Assembly (NCBI RefSeq): GCF_036788415.1
Contig: NZ_DAIQNN010000011.1
Span: 1 to 64,000, forward strand
Origin: Rubrimonas sp036788415
Lineage (GTDB): Bacteria > Pseudomonadota > Alphaproteobacteria > Rhodobacterales > Rhodobacteraceae
Length of the DNA: 64,000 nt
Direction of reading: 5' to 3'
Below, one piece after another: positions 42,197 through 50,446 of the stretch (position 1 is its first letter; each line of letters opens with the position of its first letter). Position numbers and translations under genes: made by a program. The notes under the pieces were generated by a model, which was not told where the DNA came from, did not search any database, and saw only the letters and a program-made list of their open reading frames with translations.

Positions 42197-42837
42197 GCCA
42201 GCGCTGCGGCGAGTTCGTCGCGCAGGGCGGCGATCTCGGCGGCGGCCTTTCCGGCCTTCTCGATCTCGGTGACGCCGGCGCCGGCCATGAAGGCCGTGGC
42301 GAAGGCGATGCGGTTGCCGATGCGCGCGGCGGTCAGCTCGGCGCCGCTGTCGAGCAGGATGCGCTCGACCTCCGCGCCGGGGCCGCCGCGGGGCGGCAGG
42401 CGGTTGAGCACGACGCGGGCGAGCGCGCCCTCGCGTGCGGTCATCTTCAGCGTGGCCCGCGTCGCCCAGGCGTCCGGCGCCGAGGGCTGGGCGGGGATGG
42501 CGACCAGATCGGCCTCGCGCAGCGCCGCGCGCAGCAGCACGTCGGCGTTGCCGGGGCAGTCCACCAGCACGAGATCGGCCTCGGCCTTGGCGCGGCGGAT
42601 GTCGGAACTCGCGCGCCATTCCGAGCTCTCCCAGAACGGGAAGTCCACTCCCTCCAGCCCCCGTTCGGCGCGGGAGCGTGCGCGGGCGTCGATCCAGGCG
42701 GCGAGGCTGCGCTGCGGGTCGAGGTCGATCAGCGCCACGCGGACGCCCTCCTGCGCCCAGGCGACGGCGAGCTGGGTGAGGAGCGTCGTCTTGCCGGCCC
42801 CGCCCTTCTGCTGCGCGAATGTCGCCACGCTGGCCAT
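42193..42837 (-). CDS. Orphan ParA/MinD-family ATPase
   Basis: Cytosolic ATPase of 214 residues with the deviant Walker A QQKGGAGKTT at about 9-18, Walker A' LIDLDPQRSLAAW near 39 and LVLVDCPGNADVLLRAAL near 89. It is short and lacks the N-terminal DNA-binding helix of chromosomal ParA. No parB gene or parS-like array is visible nearby. It is coupled by a 4-base overlap to an acyl-CoA synthetase, an unusual pairing. Orphan ParA proteins place chemoreceptors, carboxysomes or storage granules along the nucleoid; which applies here is open. Confidence 0.9.
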   Translation of the reverse strand: MASVATFAQQKGGAGKTTLLTQLAVAWAQEGVRVALIDLDPQRSLAAWIDARARSRAERGLEGVDFPFWESSEWRASSDIRRAKAEADLVLVDCPGNADVLLRAALREADLVAIPAQPSAPDAWATRATLKMTAREGALARVVLNRLPPRGGPGAEVERILLDSGAELTAARIGNRIAFATAFMAGAGVTEIEKAGKAAAEIAALRDELAAALA

Positions 42838-42858
42838 CGGCTCCACCCCTGCCTGAAA

Positions 42859-42910
42859 CGATCTGTTGACCGATCTGTACGCCCTCGGACGCGCAGCGCA
42901 ACTGTTGCGC
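42859..42910 (+). promoter_or_regulatory. Repeats in divergent promoter of ParA and metallo-hydrolase genes
   Basis: CGATCTGT occurs twice, at 42859-42866 and 42871-42878, with a 12-base period. A palindrome GCGCAA-CTG-TTGCGC spans 42896-42910. A further gcgcaac lies before the start of the metallo-hydrolase gene. These may be operators shared by the divergent genes. Confidence 0.4.
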
Positions 42911-42972
42911 GATTGACCGGGCGGCGCGTCGGCGTCACCTTTCGCGCAACGATTCAACAGGGGAGAGGCGTG

Positions 42973-43926
42973 ATGTCCATGGAAATGACCCGGCGCGGCG
43001 CGATGGGCGCGGCGATCGGCGGGGCTGCGGCGCTGGCGCTTGCGGGCGGCGCGCGGCCCGCGCGGGCGGCGGCGGAGATGCAGGGCGCGATGGTTCCGGC
43101 GGTGCGCCGCTTCAAGCTCGGCGGCTTCGAGGTGACCACGATTCATGACGGCGCGGTCTCGATGCCGGGGCCGCATCCGATCTTCGGCGAGAACCAGAGC
43201 GCCGAGGACGTCGCGGCTTTCGCCGAGGCCAATCTGCTGCCGGCCGACCAGATGCAGATCAGCTTCACCGTGACGCTGGTCAACACCGGGTCGGAGCTGA
43301 TCCTGTTCGACGCCGGCAACGGCGTGGGCCGGCGGCCCAATGCGGGCCTGCTGCTCTCGCGCCTCGCCGCGGCTGGCGTGACGCCGGAGCAGATCGACCT
43401 CGTCGCCTTCACCCATTTCCACGGCGACCATATCGGCGGCGTGATCGAGGACGGCGCGCGCGCTTTTCCCAACGCCCGCTACGCCGCCTCGGCGGTCGAG
43501 TTCGACCACTGGACCGACATCGAGAACGCGACCGACCTCGTGATCTCCAATGTCGAACCGCTGGCCGACGAGATGACGATGCTCGCGCCGGGCGACGCGC
43601 TCGTCTCCGGGATCGAAGTCATCGATTCGATGGGCCACACGCCCGGCCACGTCTCCTATCATCTCGAAAGCGAGGGCCGGCGGCTGGTGATCGCGGGCGA
43701 CGTCGCCAATCATTACGCGCTGTCGCTGGCGCGGCCCGACTGGCATGTGCGCTTCGACATGGACAAGGAGAAGGCGGTGGCGGCGCGCCAGCGCGTGTTC
43801 GGGATGATCGCCGCCGACCGGATTCCGTTCATCGGCTACCACATGCCGCCGCCCGCCGTCGGCTATGTGGTCGCGGAGGGGCAGGGCTTCCGCTTCATTC
43901 CGGAGAGCTACCAGCTCAGCCTCTGA
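42973..43926 (+). CDS. Tat-exported metallo-beta-lactamase-fold hydrolase
   Basis: Periplasmic protein of 317 residues. The N-terminus MTRRGAMGAAIGGAAALAL is a twin-arginine-type signal ending near ARAAAE. The metal-binding motif is THFHGDHIGG at about 155, followed by GHTPGHVSYHL near 220, the bridging Asp in VIAGDVANHYAL and the last His in FIGYHMPPP. These are all the ligands of a binuclear zinc site. It resembles quorum-quenching lactonase or MBL-fold hydrolases, with substrate unknown. ATG 42973 is preceded by gggagaggcg; an in-frame GTG at 42970 is possible. Confidence 0.9.
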   Translation: MSMEMTRRGAMGAAIGGAAALALAGGARPARAAAEMQGAMVPAVRRFKLGGFEVTTIHDGAVSMPGPHPIFGENQSAEDVAAFAEANLLPADQMQISFTVTLVNTGSELILFDAGNGVGRRPNAGLLLSRLAAAGVTPEQIDLVAFTHFHGDHIGGVIEDGARAFPNARYAASAVEFDHWTDIENATDLVISNVEPLADEMTMLAPGDALVSGIEVIDSMGHTPGHVSYHLESEGRRLVIAGDVANHYALSLARPDWHVRFDMDKEKAVAARQRVFGMIAADRIPFIGYHMPPPAVGYVVAEGQGFRFIPESYQLSL

Positions 43927-43976
43927 GGACGCGTCCTTCGCAGTTGCGCGGGTTTCGGTCATTGGCCGAGGCTCCC

Positions 43977-44158
43977 CGCTCGCCCCTTGGTCCGTGCGAC
44001 CAGCGCGGACCGCGCCCTCCCTCCCCCCGGGGAGGGCGCATTGCAACGACGAAAATAGCTGAACGCTCGAAGTACTTGGGGCCATAAACCGCACAGCGCA
44101 TTCGCAGCGAAGCGCCCACCCGAGGGAGGGCGCGGTCCTTGGCGCGCATGTAAACCGG
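43977..44158 (+). repeat. Dispersed 182-bp intergenic repeat, copy 1
   Basis: The 328-base gap between the metallo-hydrolase and pgsA holds no gene but one copy of a repeat found again at 59026-59207 in the same orientation. By hand the two copies align without gaps over 182 bases with about 25 differences. The inner 132 bases (44007-44138) begin with GGACCGCGCCCTCCC and end with its exact reverse complement. A left module can also pair locally (44012-44020 with 44031-44039), and a right palindrome lies at 44112-44133. It may be a MITE-like element or a structured RNA/terminator. The rest of the gap (44159-44254) shows no clear feature besides the pgsA leader. Confidence 0.85.
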
Positions 44159-44254
44159 TGGGAACGCTCGCCATCCCGCCCTGCGAAAATCCTTCTCCCG
44201 CTCCGCCCGACGCGCTAAGCCTTGCGCCCGCCGCCAGAGCCGGAACTACGCCGC

Positions 44255-44824
44255 ATGTGGACCCTTCCCAACATCCTCACCGTCGGCCGCCTGCTCGCCG
44301 CGCCCTGCGTGCTGCTCGCGATCGTCGCGCTGCCGGAGGGGAAGGGGGCCTGGGCCGCCTTCGCCCTCTTCGCCGCCGCTGCGCTGACGGACTGGCTCGA
44401 CGGCAAGCTGGCTCGGGCGAGGGGGCAGGAGAGCGGCTTCGGGCGCATGCTCGACCCGATCGCCGACAAGGCGATGACGCTGATCGCGCTGGCGGCGCTG
44501 ATGGGCCTGCACGGCCCGGCCTTCTGGCTCGCGGCCCCGGTCGCGGTGATCGTGCTGCGCGAGACGGCGGTCGCCGGCCTGCGCGAATATCTCCAGGGCG
44601 CCGATATCCTCTCCGTGACGCGGCTGGCCAAATGGAAGACCACGGCGCAGCTCGCCGCCATCGCCGTCCTGCTCGCGGCGACGGCGAGCGGGGCGGGGTG
44701 GATGCTCTGGCTCGGCGGCGGGCTGCTTTGGCTCGCCGCGGCTTTGACGGCGGTCACCGGCTGGGACTATTTTGCCCGCGGGCTCGCGGTGATCGCGGCC
44801 GACGACGCGGCGAAGGGGCGCTGA
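44255..44824 (+). CDS. pgsA: CDP-diacylglycerol-glycerol-3-phosphate 3-phosphatidyltransferase
   Basis: Inner-membrane enzyme of 189 residues that makes phosphatidylglycerol phosphate. The CDP-alcohol phosphotransferase motif D-x2-D-G-x2-A-R-x8-G-x3-D-x3-D is complete, from DWLDGKLARARG to MLDPIADK at about residues 46-72. WTLPNILTVGRLLAAP is the usual N-terminus, and about four to five helices are seen. ATG 44255 matches the family start. It is followed after 2 bases by moaD, an order frequent in Rhodobacterales. Confidence 0.95.
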   Translation: MWTLPNILTVGRLLAAPCVLLAIVALPEGKGAWAAFALFAAAALTDWLDGKLARARGQESGFGRMLDPIADKAMTLIALAALMGLHGPAFWLAAPVAVIVLRETAVAGLREYLQGADILSVTRLAKWKTTAQLAAIAVLLAATASGAGWMLWLGGGLLWLAAALTAVTGWDYFARGLAVIAADDAAKGR

Positions 44825-44826
44825 GG

Positions 44827-45072
44827 ATGCAGGTTCTCTATTTCGCATGGCTGCGCGAGCGCATCGGCGCCGCGCGCGAGGACGTGGCGACCGAGGCCGC
44901 GACCGTCGCCGATCTGGTCGCCGAGCTGCGCGCGCGCGAGCCGCGCTACGCGGCCGCCTTCGCCGATCTCGGCGCTATCCGCGTGGCGATCGATCAGGAG
45001 ATGCGCGATTTCGACGCGCCGCTGGCCGGCGCGCGCGAAGTCGCTTTCTTTCCGCCGGTCACGGGGGGCTGA
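44827..45072 (+). CDS. moaD: Molybdopterin synthase small subunit MoaD
   Basis: Ubiquitin-fold sulfur carrier of 81 residues. It begins MQVLYFAWLRERIGA and ends with FFPPVTGG; the terminal Gly-Gly is thiocarboxylated and inserted into MoaE to supply sulfur for molybdopterin. The start overlaps no gene but follows pgsA by 2 bases, with ctgagg upstream. MoaE follows directly, so both subunits are made together. Confidence 0.95.
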   Translation: MQVLYFAWLRERIGAAREDVATEAATVADLVAELRAREPRYAAAFADLGAIRVAIDQEMRDFDAPLAGAREVAFFPPVTGG

Positions 45073-45074
45073 GC

Positions 45075-45527
45075 ATGGCCGCGCGCGTTCAGGAGGCCGA
45101 TTTCGACATCGCCGCCGAGATCGACGCGCTGACCGCGGGACGCACGGATGTCGGCGCGGTCGTCACCTTCACGGGCCTCGTGCGCGAAGTGGCGGGCGGG
45201 GGCGATCAGAGCCTGACGCTAGAGCATTATCCGGGCATGACGGAAAAGGCGCTGGCGGAGATCGAGGCGCAGGCGAAGGCGCGCTGGCCCCTGAGCGGGT
45301 CGGCCATCGTCCACCGCGTCGGACCTCTGGCGCCCGGCGACCGCATCGTGCTTGTGGTCACGGCGAGCGCGCACCGTCAGGCCGCCTTCGAGGCGGCTGA
45401 GTTCCTGATGGACTGGCTCAAGACGAAAGCGCCGTTCTGGAAGCGGCAGGAAAGCGCCGCGGGCGCGACATGGGTCGACGCGCGCGAGGCCGACGACGCG
45501 GCGGCGGCGCGCTGGGGGGCGGGCTGA
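45075..45527 (+). CDS. moaE: Molybdopterin synthase large subunit MoaE
   Basis: Catalytic subunit of 150 residues that converts cyclic pyranopterin monophosphate to molybdopterin using MoaD thiocarboxylate. Motifs: GAVVTFTGLVR near 30-40, LTLEHYPGMTEKAL, IVHRVGPLAPGD and ASAHRQAAFEAAEFLMDWLK. The active-site lysines are in KTKAPFWKRQ, where the usual KRE is KRQ. Other moa genes are not in this window. Confidence 0.95.
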   Translation: MAARVQEADFDIAAEIDALTAGRTDVGAVVTFTGLVREVAGGGDQSLTLEHYPGMTEKALAEIEAQAKARWPLSGSAIVHRVGPLAPGDRIVLVVTASAHRQAAFEAAEFLMDWLKTKAPFWKRQESAAGATWVDAREADDAAAARWGAG

Positions 45528-45531
45528 GGCG

Positions 45532-46170
45532 ATGTACGCGCCGCCGGCTTTCGTCGAGGACGGCGCCGCTGCGCTGCGCGCGCTGGCCGCAAGCCATCCG
45601 CTGGCGCTGCTGATCGCGCTCGGCCCCGGCGGTGCGGTCGCCGATCCGGTCCCCATGCTGCACGACCCCGAGCCCGGGCCCTTCGGCGCGCTGCGCGCCC
45701 ATCTCGCGCGGGCCAATCCGCAGGTCGAGGCGCTGCGGGCGTCGCCGCAGGCGCTGGTCGTGTTCCAGGGGCCGCAGGGCTATGTGACGCCGTCCTGGTA
45801 TCCCTCCAAGCGCGAGACCGGGAAGGTCGTGCCCACCTGGAACTACGCCGTGGTTCAGGCGCGCGGCGCGGCGCGGCTCGTCGATGACGCCGGCTGGCTG
45901 CGCCGCCAGATCGACGATCTGACCGCGATGATGGAAGGGCCGCGGCGCGCGCCCTGGGCGGTCGACGATGCGCCGGCGCCGTTCGTGACGGCGCAGCTGC
46001 GGGGGATCGTGGGCGTCGAGATCGTCGTCGCCTCGGTCGAGGCGAAAGTGAAGATGAGCCAGAACCGCCCCGAAGCGGACAGGCGCGGCGTCGCGGAGGG
46101 CTTCGACGCCGAACCGGCGCCCGAAGCGGCGGCGCTCGCAGCGCTGGTGCGCGCGAAAGGCGGGCTATGA
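45532..46170 (+). CDS. PaiB-like FMN-binding protein
   Basis: Cytosolic protein of 212 residues of the PaiB (FMN-binding negative transcriptional regulator) family, with a split-barrel flavin fold. Visible are MYAPPAFVEDGAAALRAL, FQGPQGYVTPSWYPSK, VPTWNYAVVQARGAARL and KVKMSQNRPEADRRGVAEG, all conserved family segments. Regulation by PaiB was proposed in Bacillus; in proteobacteria the role is unproven. It follows moaE by 4 bases and may be co-transcribed. It has no helix-turn-helix. Confidence 0.9.
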   Translation: MYAPPAFVEDGAAALRALAASHPLALLIALGPGGAVADPVPMLHDPEPGPFGALRAHLARANPQVEALRASPQALVVFQGPQGYVTPSWYPSKRETGKVVPTWNYAVVQARGAARLVDDAGWLRRQIDDLTAMMEGPRRAPWAVDDAPAPFVTAQLRGIVGVEIVVASVEAKVKMSQNRPEADRRGVAEGFDAEPAPEAAALAALVRAKGGL

Positions 46171-46196
46171 GCGCAGCGGCGTCGCGGCGGCGGGCC

Positions 46197-46571
46197 TCAG
46201 GGGTCCTCGGCGTCTTCCTTCACGAGGGCCTCATAGGCGGCGCGCCATTCTGCGGTCTCGCGGCGGGCCGAGCCGAGCGCGTCCATGGCCGCCGCAAGCT
46301 CTGCGCGGGTCTGCGACAGCTCCGAGGCGAGCTCGGCGCGGACCTCCGCGACGCCGGTCTCGCCGGCGGCCTCGGCTTCGGCGCGGCGGGCTTCGGCGAG
46401 GTCGCGCGCGGCTTCGGCGGCGTGCAGGCGGGCGGCGAGTTCGGCCATGTGGGCGGCCGCCTCGGCGCTGTGGTCATGGGCGCGGCGCCATAGCCAGCAG
46501 CCGAGCCAGCCGAGACCGACGGCGAGCAGCAGGATCGCCGCGAGGGCGAAGGAGAGGGGCAGGCGAGTCAT
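46197..46571 (-). CDS. Small membrane-anchored coiled-coil protein
   Basis: Protein of 124 residues: one N-terminal membrane helix (LPLSFALAAILLLAVGLGWL) and then an Ala/Glu/Arg-rich helix from about 40 to 110 that looks like a coiled coil. No family is recognised. Its ATG overlaps the stop of the OmpA-like gene by 4 bases, so it is expected to be co-translated with it and may act as a partner at the inner membrane. Confidence 0.8.
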   Translation of the reverse strand: MTRLPLSFALAAILLLAVGLGWLGCWLWRRAHDHSAEAAAHMAELAARLHAAEAARDLAEARRAEAEAAGETGVAEVRAELASELSQTRAELAAAMDALGSARRETAEWRAAYEALVKEDAEDP

Positions 46572-48133
46572 GGGGCCTCGTCGGACGCGGATGCGGCGGT
46601 ATGGACCGGCGCGAATGCGATCCGGCGGTTGCGGGCGCGGCCCTCTTCCGTGGCGTTGTCCGCGATCGGCTGCGCCTCGCCGACCCCGAGCGCGGTCAGC
46701 GTCCCTTCGGGCGCCCCGCGCGCGACGAGCGCCGCGCGCACCGCGTCGGCCCGGGACTGGCTGAGCCGCGCATTGTAGCCCTCCGAGCCCTGCGAGTCGG
46801 TGTGGCCTTCGACGCGGATCGCCCCGCCGCCGCAGCGGCGCAGCGCGCCGGCGAGCGCGTCGAGCGTGGGGCCGCTCGCGGCGTCGATGGCGGCCTCGCC
46901 GGGGGCGAAGAGGATCGGATCCGCGGCGGCGATCTCGGTGAGGCGTTCGGCGCAGCGGCCCGGAGGCAGGCGCGTCGCCGCGGCGCGGGCGGGCAGGTCC
47001 ACGGTCACCCGGCTTTGGCGCGCCCAGCCCTCCGGGGCGGCTGCGTCGAGGGCGCGGGCGGCGCGACCTGCGGCGACGGCGTCGCCCGTCGCGCCGGTCA
47101 GGACGATCTCGCCCGACGCGACCAGCGCCGCGCCGTGCTCCAGCGCCGCCAGCCCGTCGATGGCGGCCAGCGCCGCGGCGCGCCAGCCGTCTGGCGCAGG
47201 CGCCTCGGACAGGGTCAGGCCCGCATGCAGGCGATGCGCGCCGAGCGCCGCGCCGGCGTAGGACAGCACCGCCGCGCGCGTCGCCTCGTCGGGGGCCGCG
47301 CCCGTCAGGATCGCGAGGTCGGGCGCGAGCTGGGCGCGCAGCCATGCCGAGGCGTCCGGCGCCGGCGGCTGCGACAGGGGTTGCGCGAGAGCGGGAACGG
47401 CGGCGGTCTCGGTCTCGGGCGCCGCCTGGATCGGCGCCGGGTCCGCGGGCGCATCGAGGCCGAGCGTCATCGCGACGCCCTGCGCCGCGGCCCGCTCCAC
47501 GAGCGCCGCGAGGCGCGCTGCGGCTGCGCCGTCGCGGGCGGCGCCTTCGACGGCGACCGCGCCCGCTTCGGCGACGACCTTGCCATGGGCGAGCTGGGCT
47601 GCGGCGGCGACGGCCGCGCGTTCGGTCTCGGGCCAGTTTTCGGGCGGGGCGACCGAGCCCGTCAGGCAGAAATCCTGCGGCGCGCGGCCGAGCGCCGTTG
47701 CAAGCGTCTCAGCGACGCGCTCGCGGCTCTCGGCGTCGGGAAGCGCCCCCGCGAACGAGGCGGTTCCCGGGGCTACGAGGACCGTCAGGCCGACCGGCGG
47801 CGGCGCGGCGGCGGTCGGCGCCTCGGCCGCGGCGGGCGTCTCGGGGTCGGCGAGGGCGTCGCGCACCGCGGCGAAGCGCTCGAACTCCCGCGCCAGCGTT
47901 CTGGCGCGCGCTGCGGCGGCGGCGTCCGGCGGAACGCCGGTGAGGGCGAGGGCGACCCCGTCGGCCTCGACCGTCATCCAGTCGAGTCCTGCGGCGCGCG
48001 CGGAGGCGACCGCGCGCTTCTCGGTCGTCCGCTCGATCAGCCCGGAGGTCGCCCAGCCGACGCCGAACGCGCCGAGCGCCGCGGCGACGCCGAAAGCGGC
48101 GAACAGGAGGCGGGTGCGAGGGGTGACGGCCAT
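46568..48133 (-). CDS. OmpA-family peptidoglycan-binding protein with inner-membrane anchor
   Basis: Protein of 521 residues. An N-terminal hydrophobic helix (LLFAAFGVAAALGAFGVGW) acts as anchor. The middle has BON-like repeats separated by Ala/Pro-rich linkers (for example MTVEADGVALALTGVPPDA and KVVAEAGAVAVEGAARDG). The C-terminal OmpA domain (about 400-510) has DPILFAPGEAAIDAASG, RVEGHTDSQGSEGYNARLSQ and the ARNRRIAF motif that binds diaminopimelate. It lacks an outer-membrane beta-barrel and probably ties an inner-membrane complex to peptidoglycan. It is the first gene of a unit with the coiled-coil protein. Confidence 0.87.
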   Translation of the reverse strand: MAVTPRTRLLFAAFGVAAALGAFGVGWATSGLIERTTEKRAVASARAAGLDWMTVEADGVALALTGVPPDAAAAARARTLAREFERFAAVRDALADPETPAAAEAPTAAAPPPVGLTVLVAPGTASFAGALPDAESRERVAETLATALGRAPQDFCLTGSVAPPENWPETERAAVAAAAQLAHGKVVAEAGAVAVEGAARDGAAAARLAALVERAAAQGVAMTLGLDAPADPAPIQAAPETETAAVPALAQPLSQPPAPDASAWLRAQLAPDLAILTGAAPDEATRAAVLSYAGAALGAHRLHAGLTLSEAPAPDGWRAAALAAIDGLAALEHGAALVASGEIVLTGATGDAVAAGRAARALDAAAPEGWARQSRVTVDLPARAAATRLPPGRCAERLTEIAAADPILFAPGEAAIDAASGPTLDALAGALRRCGGGAIRVEGHTDSQGSEGYNARLSQSRADAVRAALVARGAPEGTLTALGVGEAQPIADNATEEGRARNRRIAFAPVHTAASASDEAP

Positions 48134-48253
48134 GACGCTGCATCGCGCGCGCGCCGCGCCCTGTCAATCGGCGCGGCACTTCGATGCGCCGCCCTGCGTC
48201 TTGCCTCGGGGAGGCGCTTCGCGGCACTCTCCCGCCGGCGCGCGCCGCGCCCG

Positions 48254-50374
48254 ATGGATCCGCCGATGCCGACGCTCGCCCCGCCACCGCGCTTCTTCAA
48301 CGCCACGGCGCAGGGCTTCGCCCGCGTCGCGGTGGCGACCCCAGCGGTGCGCCCCGCGGACCCCGCCTTCAACGCCGCGGCGATCGCCGGGATGGCGCGG
48401 CGGGCCGAGGCGGCGGGCGCGCTCCTCCTGCTGACGCCCGAGCTGGGCCTGAGCGGCTACGCCATCGACGACCTGCTGCATCAGGACGCGCTGCTCGACG
48501 GGGTCGAGGCGGGCCTTGCGGCGCTCGGCTCGGCGACGCGCGATTTGGGCGTTCTTCTGGTCGTCGGCGCGCCGCTGAGGGTCGCGGGGCGGCTGCACAA
48601 TTGCGCGCTGGTGCTGCATCGCGGGCGGGTCCTGGGCGCCGTTCCGAAATCGCATCTGCCCAATTACCGGGAATTCTACGAGGCGCGGCATTTCGCGCCG
48701 GCGGGGGCCGCCGCCGCAGGGGCCGACGCCGTGCGGATCGCCGGCGTGGAGGCGCCCTTCGGGACCGATCTGCTGTTCGAGGTCGAGGACGTCCCCGGCT
48801 TCACGCTGGCGCTCGAGCTCTGCGAGGACGTCTGGACGCCGATCCCGCCTTCGGCGCGCGCGGCGATGGCGGGGGCGACGGTGGTCGCCAACCTCTCCGC
48901 CTCCAACGCGTCGGTCGGCAAGGCGGATTACCGGCACGCGCTCTGCGCGGTGACTTCGGCGCGCCAGCTCTGCGCCTATCTCTATTCGGCGGCTGGGGCG
49001 GGCGAATCGACGACCGACCTCGCCTGGGACGGGCAGGCGATGATCTACGAGGCGGGCGCGCTGCTGGCGGAGTCGGAACGCTTCGCGCTGGAGCCCCGGA
49101 TCATCCCGGCGGATGTGGACCTGCGGCTGCTGCAGGCGGAGCGCATCCGCAATTCCAGCTTCGCCGATTGCGCGCGCGCGAACCCGCCGGCGCGCGCCTA
49201 TCGCCGCGTCGCGCTTCGCCTGTCGCCCGATCTCGAGCGCGACGCGGGGCTGCTGCGGGCCGTGCCGCGCTTTCCCTTCGTTCCCGACGATGCGGCGCGG
49301 CGCGACGCGCTCTGCGCCGAGGCCTACCAGATCCAGGTGGACGGGCTGCGCCAGCGGATCGCGGCGACCGGGGTGAAGCGGCTGGTGATCGGCGTCTCGG
49401 GCGGGCTCGATTCGACGCAGGCGCTGCTGGTGGCATGCCAGTGCATGGACCTGCTGGGGCGGCCCCGCACCGACGTCCTCGCCCACAGCCTCCCCGCCTT
49501 CGCCACCTCGCGGCGCACCCGCGCCCAGGCGCATCGGTTGATGGCGGCGCTCGGGGTGACGGCGCGCGAAGTCGACATGACGCCCGCCTGCCTGCAGATG
49601 CTGCGCGACATCGGCCACCCTGCGGCGAACGGCGCGCCGCAGCACGACATCGCTTTCGAGAACGTGCAGGCCGGCGCGCGCACCTCGTTCCTGTTCCGCG
49701 TCGCCAACCATGAAGGGGGCATGGTGCTGGGGACCGGCGATCTGTCTGAGCTGGCGCTCGGCTGGGCGACCTATGGCGTCGGCGACCAGATGAGCCATTA
49801 CAACGTCAACGCCTCGGCCCCCAAGACGCTGATCCAGCATCTGCTGCGCTGGGTGGCGGAGGGCGGGCGCTTCGGGGCGGAGGCGTCGGCCGCGATCCGC
49901 GACATCCTCGCCACCGAAATCTCGCCGGAATTGGTGCCGGGCGATGCGGGCGCGGATGGCCCGGCGCAGCGCACCGAGGACGTGGTCGGGCCTTACGCGC
50001 TGCAGGATTTCAACCTGTTCCACATCACCCGCTACGGGATGGACCCCGGGCGCGTGGCGTTCCTCGCCTGGCATGCGTGGCGCGACGCGCAGGCGGGGCG
50101 CTGGCCGGAGGGGATCGCCGAGGCGGATCGCCGCGCCTACGACCTCGACGAGATCGCGCGGTGGCTGCGGGTGTTCCTGACGCGCTTCTTCGGGTCTAGC
50201 CAGTTCAAGCGCTCGGCCATGCCGAACGGGCCGAAGATCAGCTCCGGCGGCGCGCTCTCGCCCCGCGGCGACTGGCGCGCGCCGTCCGACGGCGCGCCCG
50301 ATCTGTGGCTCGCGGCGCTCGACGCGGCGCTGGGGATCGACCGGCGCGGCGGCGATGACGCGGCGGATTTATGA
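48254..50374 (+). CDS. nadE: Glutamine-dependent NAD+ synthetase
   Basis: Cytosolic enzyme of 706 residues that amidates deamido-NAD using glutamine. The N-terminal nitrilase-type glutaminase has the Glu in LLTPELGLSGYAIDDL, the Lys in VPKSHLPNYREFYEARHF and the Cys in LALELCEDVWTPIPP. The C-terminal synthetase has the PP-loop VIGVSGGLDSTQALL near 383 and later GTGDLSELALGWATYG, SHYNVNASAPKTLI and the conserved FFGSSQFKRSAMPNGPK. The long two-domain form is expected. ATG 48254 and 48266 are both possible. Confidence 0.95.
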   Translation: MDPPMPTLAPPPRFFNATAQGFARVAVATPAVRPADPAFNAAAIAGMARRAEAAGALLLLTPELGLSGYAIDDLLHQDALLDGVEAGLAALGSATRDLGVLLVVGAPLRVAGRLHNCALVLHRGRVLGAVPKSHLPNYREFYEARHFAPAGAAAAGADAVRIAGVEAPFGTDLLFEVEDVPGFTLALELCEDVWTPIPPSARAAMAGATVVANLSASNASVGKADYRHALCAVTSARQLCAYLYSAAGAGESTTDLAWDGQAMIYEAGALLAESERFALEPRIIPADVDLRLLQAERIRNSSFADCARANPPARAYRRVALRLSPDLERDAGLLRAVPRFPFVPDDAARRDALCAEAYQIQVDGLRQRIAATGVKRLVIGVSGGLDSTQALLVACQCMDLLGRPRTDVLAHSLPAFATSRRTRAQAHRLMAALGVTAREVDMTPACLQMLRDIGHPAANGAPQHDIAFENVQAGARTSFLFRVANHEGGMVLGTGDLSELALGWATYGVGDQMSHYNVNASAPKTLIQHLLRWVAEGGRFGAEASAAIRDILATEISPELVPGDAGADGPAQRTEDVVGPYALQDFNLFHITRYGMDPGRVAFLAWHAWRDAQAGRWPEGIAEADRRAYDLDEIARWLRVFLTRFFGSSQFKRSAMPNGPKISSGGALSPRGDWRAPSDGAPDLWLAALDAALGIDRRGGDDAADL

Positions 50375-50446
50375 TAGATTCATCCTCGACGGCGTAAGCC
50401 TGACTCGAAGCGGCGGGACCTGTTCCGCAGCAGCGTGGAGGGAGCG

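Noticed and set aside
42838..44094. Long N-terminal extension of the ParA frame across the metallo-hydrolase gene and repeat copy 1
   Set aside because: The ParA family starts at MASVATFAQQKGG; the extension is antisense to a well-supported gene and its far end is only the translated repeat.
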